A DNA stretch of 64,000 nt, taken from the NCBI RefSeq assembly GCF_029867415.1, contig NC_081184.1:108113692-108177691 (forward strand). Reading direction: 5' to 3'. The DNA comes from Vicia villosa. Lineage: Eukaryota > Streptophyta > Magnoliopsida > Fabales > Fabaceae. The notes below the pieces were generated by a model. The model saw only the letters and a program-made list of their open reading frames with translations. It ran no database searches and was not told where the DNA came from. The position numbers and the translations under genes are program-made. Positions 9,918-21,750 of the stretch are shown here, one piece after another (within the stretch, counting starts at the first letter, position 1; every line of letters starts with the position of its first letter).

Positions 9918-12900
9918 TCATTCTGGGCATAAATCCATACTGATATTCTTCAGAATGAACTTAAACCTATCTTCAGCAAGGGGTTTTGTAAAGATATCAG
10001 CCCATTGAAGGTCTGTATCCACAAAGTTTAAAGATATAACACCCTTCTGAACATAGTCCCTTATGAAATGATGTTTAATCTCAATATGTTTAGCTTTTGA
10101 ATGCAAGATAGGATTCTTAGATAAACATATAACAGAAGTATTATCACAGAAAATAGGAATGTTACTCTCATATATCTGATAATCTTCTAACTGACTTCTC
10201 ATCTAGAGCATTTGTGTGCTACAACCAGCAGCAGCAACATATTCTGCTTTTGTTGTTGAGAGGGCAATTGTAGCTTGCTTCTTGTTGTACCATGAGATCA
10301 GATGACTTCCAAGAAATTGACAACTTCCAGAAGTGCTCTTCCTTTCAATTCTATCTCCAGCATAGTCAGCATCACAGAATCCTACTAGGTTGTATTCTTC
10401 AGATATTCTGTAGACTAAACCAACATTAGTAGTACCTTTCAAATACCTTAGAATTCTCTTAACAGCAGTTAAGTGAGATTCTCTAGGATCTGATTGGAAT
10501 CTAGCACACAAACAAACACTGAACAGAATGTCAGGTCTAGAAGCAGTTAAATATAGAAGAGATCCAATCATACCTCTGTACAACTTCTGATCTACCTTCT
10601 TACTTACCTCATCCTTACCTAGTATGCATGTTGGATGCATAGGAGTTTTGGCTTCTTTGCAGTCAGAAAGATTAAACTTCTTCAGAAGTTCTTTCACATA
10701 CTTGGTTTGATGAACATACGTTCCTTCTGATGTTTGATTGATTTGAATCCCAAGGAAATACTTGAGTTCACACATCATGCTCATCTCAAACTCAGCCTGC
10801 ATAGACTCAGCAAACTCCTTTCCAAGTGTAGCATTAGATGTTCCAAAGATAATATCATCAACATATATTTGACAAATTAAAATATCCTTTTTAAATGTTT
10901 TATAGAAGAGAGTAGTGTCCACTTTTCCTCTAGTGAAACCAATTTCCAGAAGGAAAGAACTCAAACGTTCATACCAAGCTCTAGGAGCTTGTTTCAATCC
11001 GTATAATGATTTCTTTAATTTAAAAACATGATTTGGAGACACGGAGTCTTCAAAACCAGGAGGTTGATGGACATAAACTTCTTCATCTATGTAACCATTT
11101 AAGAAGGCACTCTTGACATCCATCTGATAAAGAGTGATGTTATGTTGAGTGGCAAAAGAAATTAATAGACGAATAGATTCTAACCTGGCCACTGGTGCAA
11201 AGGTTTCTGTATAGTCAATCCCTTCTTGCTGACTATAACCCTGAGCCACCAGTCTGGCTTTGTTTCTTACCACTTCACCTTTCTCGCTTAGCTTGTTTTT
11301 GAATACCCACTTAGTGCCGATGATGTTAAATCCTTTTGGTCTAGGAACCAAGTCCCATACATCATTCCTTGTAAACTGATTTAGTTCTTCTTGCATGGCA
11401 ATTATCCAGTCTGGATCTTCTAGAGCTTGATCAACAGAAGTTGGCTCGATCAAAGAAACAAGACCTAATTGACATTCTGCATTGTTCTTAAGGAATGCCC
11501 TTGTTCTGATGGGATCATCTTTCTTTCCAAGGATCACATCTTCTGAATGAGCTGAAGCAAGTCTAGGTGATCTTCTGACTGTTGGCTCTTCAGAAATCCT
11601 GAGATTCTCTAAAGATGCAGCAACTTGATCTTCTGATCCATTGCTTCTGAGACTATCAGCTTCTGCAGCTTTGCTTCTTGGTTCTTCTGCTTCTGATATA
11701 TCAATATCAAAATCTGCAAAATTCTCAAACTGCTTTGGTTTTTCAAGACCAAGCTTATCATCAAACCTGATATTGATTGATTCTTCTACAATCAATGTTT
11801 CAGTATTGTATACTCTGTAGCCTTTAGAGCGTTCAGAATATCCAAGAAGGAAACACTTTTGTGCTTTAGAATCAAACTTACCAAGATGATCTTTAGTATT
11901 CAGAATAAAACAAACACATCCAAAAGGATGAAAATATGAAATGTTGGGCTTTCTGTTCTTCCACAATTCATAAGGAGTCTTATTTAGAATAGGTCTGATA
12001 GAGATTCTATTCTGAATGTAACATGCAGTGTTTATTGCTTCTGCCCAGAAATGCTTAGCCATATTGGTTTCATTGATCATGGTTCTGGCCATTTCTTGTA
12101 GAGTCCTATTCTTTCGCTCTACAACTCCATTTTGTTGTGGAGTTCTAGGACAAGAGAAATCATGGGCAATACCATTTTCTTTGAAGAACTCCTCAAAGAA
12201 TTTGTTCTCAAATTCACCACCATGATCACTTCTGACCTTTATGATTTTACACTCCTTCTCAGTTTGGGTCTGAGTGCAGAATTCAAAGAACACTGAATGA
12301 GACTCATCCTTGTGTTTCAAGAACTTTACCCATGTCCAGCGGCTATAATCATCAACGATGACTAATCCATATTTCTTCCCTTTGACAGATGCTGTTTTGA
12401 CAGAGCCAAACAGATCAATGTGCAAAAGTTCTAACGGCCTTGAGGAAGAGACAACATTCTTAGACTTGAATGCAGGTTTGGAGAACTTGCCCTTATGACA
12501 TGCTTCACAAAGAGCATCTGATTTGTATTTCAGATTAGGGAGTCCTCTGACAAGATTTAGTTTGTTAATCTGAGAAATCTTTCTCAAACTAGCATGTCCT
12601 AATCTCCTGTGCCAGACCCATTGCTCTTCAGAAACAGACATAAGACAAGTCACCTTCTGCTTCTCAAGATCAGAAAGATCAATCTTATAAATGTTGTTCT
12701 TTCTCTTGCCTGTAAATAGGATTGAGCCATCCTTCTGACTTACAGCCTTGCAAGACTTTTGATTGAAGATTATATCATAACCATTGTCACTTAATTGACT
12801 TATGGACAATAAGTTATGCGTTAATCCTTCTACAAGAAGTACATTAGTTATGGAAGGAGAGTTACCAAGACTTATGGTTCCAGAACCAATGATTTTGCCC

Positions 12901-13052
12901 TTCTGATCTCCTCCAAACTTGACTTCTCCACCTGGCTTAAGCACCAGGTCTTGGAATGTAGACCTTCTTCCCGTCATGTGTCGCGAGCATCCAGAGTCCA
13001 GGTACCATGACATGTTGTGCTTTTCCTTCTTTACAGCCAAGGATATCTGCAA
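9918..13052 (-). pseudogene. pol: pol polyprotein of the Sirevirus (PR-INT-RT-RH), with an internal stop
   Basis: Domains in order are: aspartic protease with DSGCSRHMTG (residues about 18-27); gag-pre-integrase with WHRRLGH and CEACHKGK (the HHCC zinc site); integrase core with IDLFGS, DDYSR and SDHGGEFENKFF, then PRTPQQNGVVERKNRTLQ; reverse transcriptase with KARLVAQGY, DVKSAFLNG, SLYGLKQAPRAWY and catalytic YVDD; and RNase H with CDADYAGD, RKSTSGS and STTKAEYVAAAGCS. An amber codon at 10203-10205 stops the frame in RNase H. The same frame then runs on to a stop at 9918 and carries the last conserved block (CDNTS, HIEIKHHFIRD, FTKPL). The 5' end has no natural start: the frame is entered from gag after a frameshift near 13040-13053. 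All catalytic motifs are otherwise present, so decay is recent. Confidence 0.92.
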
Positions 13053-13077
13053 CAGAAATTATCTTCTCCTTAGGTAC

Positions 13078-13575
13078 CTACAATTTCTTGGGTCCTTTCT
13101 TGTTAGTTTTCCTCAAGTTCTGATTGAACTTGGGTTTAGCATTATATGAAATAGGAGGAACAGCATGATATTCTTTAGATTTTTCAGCGTGATATTTCTT
13201 AGGATGTGTCACAAGCTTCTTGGTGTGAACAGTGTTAAACTTCTGTGCATGTGAAGTGAGCCTAATATCATGTGCATGGCCATATTTGAACTGATCATAC
13301 AATGGCTTGTATGTGATCTTCAGATCATCAACAGGTTCAAATTTATGTGAGGTATCACCCTCATAGCCAAAACCAAACCTTCTGTTTCCAGAAACACCAT
13401 ATATCATAGAATCAAGATGACTTCTGCCAATACTTCTAGATAAGAACTTTCTGAAGCTCGAGTCATATTCTTTCAGAATATGATTCATGCTAGGAATAGA
13501 TTTTTCTGTTTCAGAAGGAGATCCACTATCTTTGGATAGATTTAAAACTTTTTCCTTCAGTTCAGAATTTTCCAA
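13078..13575 (-). pseudogene. Gag C-terminal / gag-pol linker segment, frame-shifted
   Basis: This lysine- and histidine-rich stretch (MENSELKEKVLNLSK start, NKKGPKKL end) lies in a different frame from both gag and pol. A one-base change near 13628 ends the gag frame early at 13611 and moves the downstream coil-like region into this frame. It ends in TAG at 13078-13080, and another shift near 13040-13053 is needed to reach pol. It corresponds to the gag-pol junction of Sireviruses, which is poorly conserved, so its exact role is unknown. Confidence 0.75.
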
Positions 13576-13610
13576 TTCCAGCTTCTTAGTTTCAAATTCA
13601 AACTGCTTTT

Positions 13611-14858
13611 TCAGCTTTTTGTATTTGATAGATGAGCCTTGAGTTCCAGAAGTTCTGTTAAACTGGAAACTAACTCTTCTCTAGATAGTTCAGAAAATAC
13701 CTCTTCAGAATCTGATTCTGATGTAGATTCTGATCCATCATCTTCTGTAGCCATTAGCGCGAAGTTGGCTTGCTCTTCTTCAGAGTCTGATTCTGATTCT
13801 GATTCAGAATCATCCCATGTTGCCATAAGACCTTTCTTCTTATGAAACTTCTTCTTGGGATTCTCCTTCTGAAATTTTGAACACTCGTTTTTGTAATGTC
13901 CAGGCTCATTGCACTTATAGCAGACAGCCTTCTTCTTGTCAGATCTTCTGTCACCGGAAGATTCTCCTCGTTCAAATCTCTTTGAACTTCTGAAGCCTCT
14001 GAACTTCCTTTGCTTGCTCTTCCAGAGTTGGTTTACCCTTCTGGAGATCATGGATAGTTCATCTTCTTCTTCAGATTCTGATTCTTCAGGATCTTCTTCT
14101 CTAGCCTGAAAAGCGTTAGTGCATTTTTTAACATTAGATTTTAATGCAATAGACTTACCTTTCTTCTGAGGCTCGTTTGCATCCAGCTCTATTTCATGGC
14201 TTCTCAAGGCACTGATAAGCTCTTCCAACGAAACTTCATTCAGATTCTTGGCAATCTTGAATGCAGTCACCATTGGACCCCATCTTCTGGGTAAGCTTCT
14301 GATGATCTTCTTTACATGATCAGCCTTGGTGTAGCCTTTATCCAGAACTCTCAATCCAGCAGTTAGAGTTTGAAATCTTGAGAACATCTTCTCAATATCT
14401 TCATCATCCTCCATCTTGAAGGCTTCATATTTCTGGATTAGAGTAAGAGCTTTAGTCTCATTGACTTGAGCATTTCCCTCATGGGTCATTTTCAATGACT
14501 CATATATATCATGGGCAGTTTCCCTGTTAGATATCTTCTCATACTCAGCATGAGAGATAGCATTCAGCAAAACAGTCCTACATTTATGATGATTCTTGAA
14601 AAGCTTCTTCTGATCATCATCCATTTCTTGCCTTGTAAGCCTTACGCCACTGGCTTTCACTGGATGTTTGTAACCATCCATCAGAAGATCCCATAATTCA
14701 CCATCTAGACCAGGAAAGTAACTTTCCAGTTTATCTTTCCAGTATTCAAAGTTTTCACCATCAAATACTGGTGGTCTAGTATAACCATTGTTACCATTGT
14801 ATTGCTCAGTAGAGCCAGATGTAGATGCAGATGTATTTGTTGGAATTTCACCAGCCAT
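13611..14858 (-). pseudogene. gag: gag (UBN2/copia type) with zinc knuckle, truncated by frameshift
   Basis: It begins at an ATG (14856-14858), 73 bases after the primer site, with MAGEIPTNTSASTSG. The FDGENFEYWKDKLESYF block (about residues 33-48) is the usual start of the UBN2-type gag fold. A zinc knuckle CYKCNEPGHYKNEC (CX2CX4HX4C) lies near residue 315, followed by acidic serine-rich repeats (ESESDSEEE). It makes the structural protein of virus-like particles and binds the genomic RNA. The frame ends after LKAHLSNTKS because of a single-base shift near 13628; the remainder continues in the adjacent frame. It is 415 residues long. Confidence 0.9.
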
Positions 14859-14930
14859 CTTTTACTGAAGCGTTTTTCTCTTCCTGAATCTTTTCTAAAC
14901 AAGGTTAAGTGCTTTCACCTTAGAACCGGC

Positions 14931-14942
14931 GCTCTGATGCCA
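14931..14942 (-). other. Primer-binding site, initiator tRNA-Met type
   Basis: The element strand reads TGGCATCAGAGC, one base different from the TGGTATCAGAGC complementary to plant initiator tRNA-Met. It is two bases from the LTR end at 14945. This is the primer type used by Ty1/copia elements. Confidence 0.88.
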
Positions 14943-14944
14943 AT

Positions 14945-16156
14945 TGAAGGATAGAAAAACACTTAGAAAGGGGGGGGGGGGTTGAATAAGTGTAGTCTTA
15001 AAAACTTGAACGATAAAAACAAATTGCACATTTATTTTTATCGTGGTTCGTTGTTAACTAAACTACTCCAGTCCACCCCCACGGAGTGATTTACCTCACC
15101 TGAGGATTTAATCCACTAATCGCAACAGATTACAATGGTTTTCCACTTAGTCCGTGACTAAGTCTTCTAGAGTATCCTGATCACAACTTGATCACTCTAG
15201 GAACAAATGCTTAGACACAAGCTAAGACTTTCTTAGAGTATCCTGACCACCACGTGATCACTCTAATTACAACTGCTTAGACACAAGCTAAGACTTCCTA
15301 GAGTATCCTGATCAACACTTGATCACTCTAGTTACTTAAAAATTAATGTAATCAATTCTAAGAGTATTACAAATGCTTCTGAAAAGCTATAATCACAACA
15401 TTGATATTTCTCTTAACGTTTAAGCTTAATCTCACTAATATATTACAACAGCAATGTAGTGAGCTTTGATGAAGATGAAGTTTCTGAGCTTTGAATTGAA
15501 TAGCGTTTTAGCAAGTTAATTGTTAGCAAATCGTCAACCTTGCTTCTCATCAGAACTTCATACTTATAGGCGTTTTGAGAAGATGACCGTTGGGAGCATT
15601 TAATGCTTTGCGTATTCCGTACAACATTGCATTTAATGTTTCACTCTTTTGTCAACTACCTCGAGCCTTGCGCACGCTGTGTCTACTGACGTTGCCTTTA
15701 ATAGTTTCTAACGTTCCTTTTGTCAGTCAGCGTAGCCTGCCACTTGTACTTTCTTCTGATCTGATGTTTGTGTATACAACGTTTGAATATCATCAGAGTC
15801 AAACAGCTTGGTGCATAGCATCTTCTTGTCTTCTGACCTTGAAGTGCTTCTGAGCGTGATACCATGAGAACTTCAGTGCTTCTGCTTCTGATCTCAAGTT
15901 CTTCTGATGCTTCCATAGACCCATGTTCAGATTCTGCCTTGACCATATCTTCTGATGTCTTGCCAGACCATGTTCTGATGTTGCATGCTGAACCTTCTGA
16001 GACAAAGCTTCTGAGCGCTGATTTGTGCATACTCTTTATATATTTCCTGAAAGGGAAATTGCAATGTATTAGAGTACCACATTATCTCACACAAAATTCA
16101 TATCCTTGTTATCATCAAAACTAAGAATATTGATCAGAACAAATCTTGTTCTAACA
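14945..16156 (-). repeat. 5' LTR of the Sirevirus
   Basis: On the element strand it begins TGTTAGAACAAG (16156) and ends CTATCCTTCA (14945), followed by two bases and the primer-binding site, which fixes the border. It is 1,212 bp long and includes a run of 12 G (14970-14981 on the + strand). The short ORFs inside it are repeated in the other LTR and are not genes. Confidence 0.93.
15163..15331. repeat. LTR internal 65-bp repeats, 5' LTR copy
   Basis: This is the same array as in the other LTR (6802-6969), with the same unit number and only scattered point differences. Confidence 0.85.
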
Positions 16157-17148
16157 ACAGAAAATACCCTTTTTTATTAACATTTTATATTACTTGTACT
16201 TGATTAAATACATATAGTAGTAAAGTATTTGAAAAGGTCGATATCACCCTATTGAATGATCGATTTGCAGACTTAATGGGAAAAGAATAAATATGACTTA
16301 CAAAAAGGTGCCCATAAATTTATTGTCATGTCTTTGTATGTAGGTAGTAGATCATTGCTCGTTTTAATAAGCGGATAAGTTGAAGGGTTTGCTTCCTAAA
16401 AGAAACTTCCATGTCTTTTTTTGGTCTTGACATTCTAGTTGTTGTAGCTCTTGTTACTCCTTGTTTTCCTTCTTTCTCTTATTGGGAGTTTAGAGTATGT
16501 TTAGAACGAGTGAAACGGAGTGCTTCCCTTAAAAAGCTCGGGTCCACGACCTAAACAAGAGTCGAATGGAGATGGCTAATAGATTAACTTGCTCTTTATC
16601 TTTCGTATTCGAAGAAAGTAAAACTCGATATCGATGACCTATGTTTCCTTCGAAAAGATGTTATTGGGCACTAAGCATTTGTAAGAATAACATCCTTATG
16701 TGAGGGGAAATCACAGAAGACAAATATTATAAAGAAAGCCTTATGATGACTAATCCAAAGCTTGTACTTATGCTTTCATTCACTCGTTCCTCGTAGTCAG
16801 GAGATTAAGATTTTTAAGCTTTTCTATTTCTAGATTTTGAATCCACTTACTAATTTGTTTGTGCTGATTGACTGTAGGAATAGAAAGATAGAGGGAAAGG
16901 TAATAAACTTACTTGTGTTCAATAATTTTTTTAAAACATTTCTTATAAACAGATCAAATCAGACTTAAATAGATCAGATCATATGCCTTTGTAGTAGATC
17001 TGACATATTTCTCATCCCTAATAGTAGTGCAGAGTCGACGATTATAAAAGAATACGTGACATCTCGCTTATTTACTTTTAAATAAATTATAAAGTCTTAT
17101 TTAGAAAAACAATAAATTATAAATAAAATTTTAAAGCAAAATGTATTA
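16157..17148. other. Non-coding, no gene seen
   Basis: There is about 1 kb of AT-rich sequence without recognisable ORF, TIR or LTR termini. Confidence 0.45.
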
Positions 17149-17157
17149 TAAAAATTA

Positions 17158-17484
17158 GGCTAAATTACAGTTTTGGTTCCCCTAATTTTGTGTTTACACG
17201 ATTTTAGTCTCTCTATTTTATTTTTAAACACTTTTGGTCCCTCATCCTCACTTCGGCTACAAAAAATGCTTATGTATTACATTTTAAAATATGTTTTTTG
17301 GTCCCTCATCCTCACTTTTGGTTCCTCATCCCCACTTGAGGATGAGTTACCTATTTTAAAATGTGGCACATAAGTATTTTTTTAAGCCGAAATAGGGATG
17401 AGAGACCAAAAGTGTTTAAAAACAAAATAGGAGGACTAAAATCATAAAAACACCAAAATGGGGGACCAAAACTGTAATTTAACC
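17158..17484. mobile_element. Mutator-like MITE, full-length hairpin
   Basis: TAAAAATTA stands on both sides (17149-17157 and 17485-17493), an exact 9-bp target duplication. The element begins GGCTAAATTACAGTTTTGGT and ends in its inverse (CCAAAACTGTAATTTAACC). The inverted match continues almost to the centre (ACACTTTTGGTCC, TGGCACATAAG/CTTATGTATT, CCTCATCC words), so a transcript could fold into one long hairpin. It is 327 bp with no coding capacity. The TIR phrase is frequent in legume genomes. Confidence 0.9.
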
Positions 17485-17493
17485 TAAAAATTA

Positions 17494-18150
17494 ATACTGA
17501 AATTTGATATCTTCTTTATATGCCAGCAAATTACTATATTACCTTTATTCAAAAACCAATTATAAGTTTTAATTATCATTTATTAATCAATTGAATCTAA
17601 CATTTTTAATTGATAAACTCAATTTACATATCAATTATCAACCCGAGTCCATAAGAATTTAATTCAAATTAATAACAAACTCGTGCATACGCACGAGTAC
17701 GGGTTCTGATTTAATACGGACATTTGTTTATATATTATATTTATTTTAAATCAAAAACAAAATATAAATAAAAAAATTTGGATTATAAATTTTATTTTTT
17801 ATATATAAAAATGTATACAAATTTTATTTATGTTTAATTATCATTTAAAAAAATATTTAAATAAATAGTAAATTTTCGTATCTAAAAATATTTAAATTGA
17901 CAATAATTTTTGTTCCCATATACCATTTTTATATCAAAATAAAAATTCAATTTATGTGGACAATTCTCCTCAATCCTCACGTAGTTTCGCCAATACCAAC
18001 CACTAAGATGTCTACAAATCTCTTACACAAAACCAAGGGTCCAGATTCATTCAACAAACACACGTGTACATCATTAAGAAACCCAACCACGAGATCTGCT
18101 CAATTCAGTTTCATCCTATCATCGCCTAGATGAGGAAAAGATCGAGTGCT
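17494..18150. other. AT-rich spacer with a small GC hairpin
   Basis: At 17680-17697 CTCGTGC and GCACGAG face each other over ATAC, followed by TACGGGTTCTGA and T. This resembles a Helitron 3' end (hairpin then CTRR then T), but no matching 5' end was found. The last part (about 18000-18150) is probably the promoter of the next gene. Confidence 0.35.
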
Positions 18151-18478
18151 CCTCACACATTCAATAGGGTTCTGACTTCACCGCCGTCGTAAATATCCTC
18201 CGGTTAGGGTTCCGACTATCGCTGAGGGTGCAGATCGTGAAACGTTCCTGTAGCTTTCTGCTATCAGATTTTTACCTTGAGCTCAAATATTGGCTAATGT
18301 AATGTTGAATTTGATTTTTTATTTGAATTGAGTTTCTAGGGATTTTGTTTGGTGAATTCAATTCCATTGCTGGATGCATTCGTTAGTTTTTAATTCTGTT
18401 GTTTGTTGTTGCAGGGAAATTTATCACTTGAAGTCAACAAATATATAGTGGATTTTTCACCTGCATGAGTTGAAGCAA
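18150..18478 (+). other. 5' leader of the TDBD gene, with a 5'-UTR intron
   Basis: CT-rich sequence with GGGTTCTGACTTCACCGCCG and TTAGGGTTCCGAC (18160-18220) is typical of plant leaders. A splice acceptor TGTTGTTGCAG at 18416 precedes a short exon (18417-18481) whose last three bases are the ATG. The donor of the leader intron could not be fixed. Confidence 0.5.
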
Positions 18479-21376
18479 ATGGTATTTAACTATCTTATCA
18501 TGAGGTTTATTGAGGGTTCAATGGTTGGTAATATGATAAAGTACATGTAGATGTAGATCGAACTATATATTTGTTTGAATCCAATCCCTTGTTTTCTAAT
18601 TACATGTACGGTGTCATACAAGTGTCGGACCCTGACCCGTGTGAGACGTGACACGCCTGCTCTTAGAGGTGTTTGTGGTTCATAAATATACCATGCTTCT
18701 GTTAGATACACAATTAAAATAGGGGCTTAAAGGAAAATGGTTTGTGTTATAAAGCTACTTTTAAATGAGCTAGTTAGGAAGTCTGTGAATTTCTTAATTG
18801 ATTAGGATGCTCAAACTTGAGGGATAAGTAAATTGTAGGAGGTATATTTAAACCATTTTAATCCCGTTTTTAGACTTAATGTTTAGTCTATAGAATCTTA
18901 GCAACTTGTAATAAAACTAGTTGTGACACAACCCAAACTTAAGTTTATCTTCTTCTTTTTTGTTTCTTTTTCAATCTTTGATTGTCACGGTCCTACTTCC
19001 TATATCATATGCTCTTGTATCAACCACATTAGACCATGCAAAAGAGTACTTCATCCACGCCAAGGGTGAATAAGCAAAGTTGTAATACTAATGGACATGT
19101 AATAAAAGCACGGAAGAGTAAAGAAAAGAGGTTGGGGATGCTAGGTAGCATTCAACTATACAACTGGGATTCATTAGGTTGAGACTCTAGAATTTATCGA
19201 AGGAAATGTGAAAATTATTGGAATAATGTTTGACCAAAAAACAAGTTTTATCCCGTTTCTACTTACCAAACCCTTCTTCTATAGCCCACAGGGCATTATG
19301 GAACTTGAAAGAGCAATCATTAAGAACTTCACCTATCCATACTAGTAGGGCTATAATCGCATAGTACTACCGTAATTAACTTATCATTGCCTAAGATAAC
19401 CCAATTACCTATAAAAAAGAATCACTTGTGAAATTCACGCAATGGTTTATTTATAATAAATCACCCTTCCCCTTGTATTTTATAGAATGCAATAATAGGC
19501 CGCCCTTTCCCCCTATATTCTGCCATGTTGGGAAACTTATAGCACCATTTTGCCATTTTTAAAATTAGCCTCCTTTATCATATGCCAGTTTGATTGATTG
19601 AATGAAATGAATATATAAATTAAATTTATTTTAGATGTAGAGATGTATATGAAGCAGTGTTGATTTATTTTATTTTTTATGCAGTCTTTACAAAACAAGG
19701 GATTCTGGATGGTAAAAGGGTCTGGACATGTTAGTGACAGAGAGCCGGTATTTGATAATCCTTCCAAAACTGAACCAAAACGATCTCATCAATGGTTAAT
19801 TGATGCAACTGAAGGGGATTATTTGCCAAACAAGAAGCAAGCAATAGAAGATGCAAATGAAAGATCTAGTTCAGGATTTTCAAATGTAAATTTTACTCCG
19901 TGGGAAAACAATCATAATTTCAATTCAGTCCCAAACCAATTTATTGATCGGTTATTTGGATCTGAAACTAGGCCCATCAATTTCTCTGAAAAGAATACTT
20001 ATGTTTCTGCTGATGATTCTAATGTGAGGTCAAATTTGATCTCCAATCATTATGGAGATGGTGCATCTTTTGGCTTGTCTATATCTCATTCTGCCGAAGA
20101 TTCTGAACCATGTATGACTTTTGGGGGAATCAAGAAAGTCAAAATAAATCAAGTTAAGGATTTCGACATTGTACAAGCTCCAGAGGGACATGACTTTGAT
20201 AGGCAGAGTAAGAGTGATCTACATCAAGCCTATAATGGGGAAATTGAGACGAGATCTGGGTCAATAGGGCAAGACTTTGACAAGGATGGCAATGCTGCTT
20301 TACTGGGACTCACCTATGGCAGAGGGGATGCCCATATAAGATCGTTTGGTACCCCCTTTGGCAAAGGAGATAACACAGTCCTATCAATGGGTGAGTCCTG
20401 TAATAAAGAGGACAAAAATATAATTTCTTTTGGTGGGTTCCCAGATGAACGGAGTGATATCTCTGTGGGCAGGGCTACTACAGACTATGAACAATTATAT
20501 AATCAATCATCAGTTCATGTGTCAACAACAGCCTATGAGAAAGAGTTGGATGCATCAAATTCCGGTGTAGTTGAAACTACTCCTTCGGTGGCAACAATAA
20601 AGCCTGAATCTGTGACCAAGAATAAACAAGATATCAAAAGGAAAGAATCTCCCACCACCTTCCCAACTAATGTCAGGAGCCTGATATCTACTGGTATGCT
20701 TGATGGTGTTCCTGTGAAGTATGTCTCAGTGGCGCGAGAGGTAAGGTTTGGTCTTTGTTGTCGATTATTTCATATGGTTTGAAATGCTACTTTATAAGCT
20801 ATATTCCTGTGAATGAAGGAACTTCGTGGGATTATAAAAGGCTCTACCTATCTTTGTGGGTGTCAGTCATGTAACTATTCTAAGGTTAGTAATTCCTTGG
20901 TATACACTCTGACCCGACACCTTAATAAAGGTTTTCAAATTTCATAAAACCTATAGATTACTTATTGATTGATGCGTTATATTATTAGGGTCTCAATGCT
21001 TATGAGTTTGAAAGGCATGCCGGTTGCAAAACAAAACATCCAAACAATCATATTTATTTCGAGAATGGGAAGACCATTTATCAAATAGTACAGGAATTGA
21101 GGAATTCTCCGGAGAGTTCATTGTTTGACACAATTCAAACTATTTTCGGTGCACCAATTAATCAGAAGGCATTTCGCATTTGGAAAGGTAAAGAAATTCC
21201 TGACCCCTGCACTTTAAACAAAAACTAACTAACTTCTGCAAGATAAAGACGAGTTTTATTATTTGGTATGTCACTAATCTCATTTTTTAACTCGTGCAAA
21301 ATGGTCTTCAGAATCATTTCAAGCAGCAACACGCGAGCTTCAGCGTATTTATGGAAATGAAAGACGCAACCTCTAA
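18479..21376 (+). CDS. TDBD (Tify-domain-binding domain) protein, intact, split start codon
   Basis: Coding exons are 18479-18481, 19685-20740, 20819-20884, 20989-21187 and 21312-21376, giving 462 residues. The start ATG is the whole coding part of its exon: GCAAATG is followed by GTATTT, and the next exon begins after TTATGCAG, giving MSLQNKGFWMVKG, which matches my memory of how related plant proteins begin. An in-frame upstream ATG at 19679 overlaps the acceptor and is not used in this model. Introns all have GT-AG ends. Residues 1-330 are low-complexity, acidic and serine-rich. The conserved domain is C-terminal: RSLISTGMLDGVPVKY, ELRGIIKGSTYLCGCQSC, NAYEFERHAGCKTKHPNNHI, FGAPINQKAFRIWKESF. 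This family is nuclear and resembles the jasmonate co-repressor partner domain; the partners of this protein are not known. Confidence 0.88.
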
Positions 21377-21750
21377 GTCTCAGCCACCTTTTTGCAAACT
21401 TAACATAGGTTATCTTCTAGTGTGAATAGCAAGATACATCAGTTTTCAGTATTTTTCTTGTAACTTTGTTTAGCTCCGTGGCCTTTGGTGCTTTGTGTAC
21501 CTTAGTGGCATTGCTTAAAAGATTGGTAACTTTATGTAACTTTTGTCCAAATAATTGGGATTAGGGGCTTTTACTGGCAAAATGGCCGAGTATAGTTTCG
21601 AGAAAGCTGATGTTCTTGGGTGACCGAAGGAGCAAAACTTAATAATTTCGGGGAACTGGACTCCTGAGTAGTGTCATGTAACTTTTTTATTTGTATTCAA
21701 AATTACACAAGGAAAATTCACTTGAATATTTTATTAGTTCCTTATGGGTT
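21377..21750 (+). other. 3' UTR and downstream of the TDBD gene
   Basis: T-rich non-coding sequence follows the TAA at 21374-21376 (TTTTCTTGTAACTTTG, TTATGTAACTTTTG), typical of a plant 3' UTR. The polyadenylation site is not determinable from sequence alone. Confidence 0.5.

Larger units (their letters stand above)
6619..16156 (-). mobile_element. Sirevirus (Ty1/copia, SIRE/Maximus type) retrotransposon, inactivated
   Basis: In element order on the minus strand it holds the 5' LTR (14945-16156), an initiator-Met-type primer site (14931-14942), gag (13611-14858), a shifted gag tail (13078-13575), pol in the order protease, integrase, reverse transcriptase, RNase H (9918-13052), an envelope-like remnant (8875-9456), a long 3' untranslated region with repeated polypurine tracts, and the 3' LTR (6619-7793). 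Copia order is clear because integrase precedes reverse transcriptase. By eye the two LTRs differ at about 14 substitutions in about 1,170 aligned bases. At the commonly used grass rate of 1.3e-8 per site per year that is roughly half a million years, a rough figure only. At least four lesions break the coding frame. No target duplication is found because the 3' LTR has lost its terminus. Confidence 0.93.

Noticed and set aside
17680..17710. Second Helitron end
   Set aside because: Hairpin, CTGA and T fit, but there is no second line of evidence, so it is only mentioned with the spacer.
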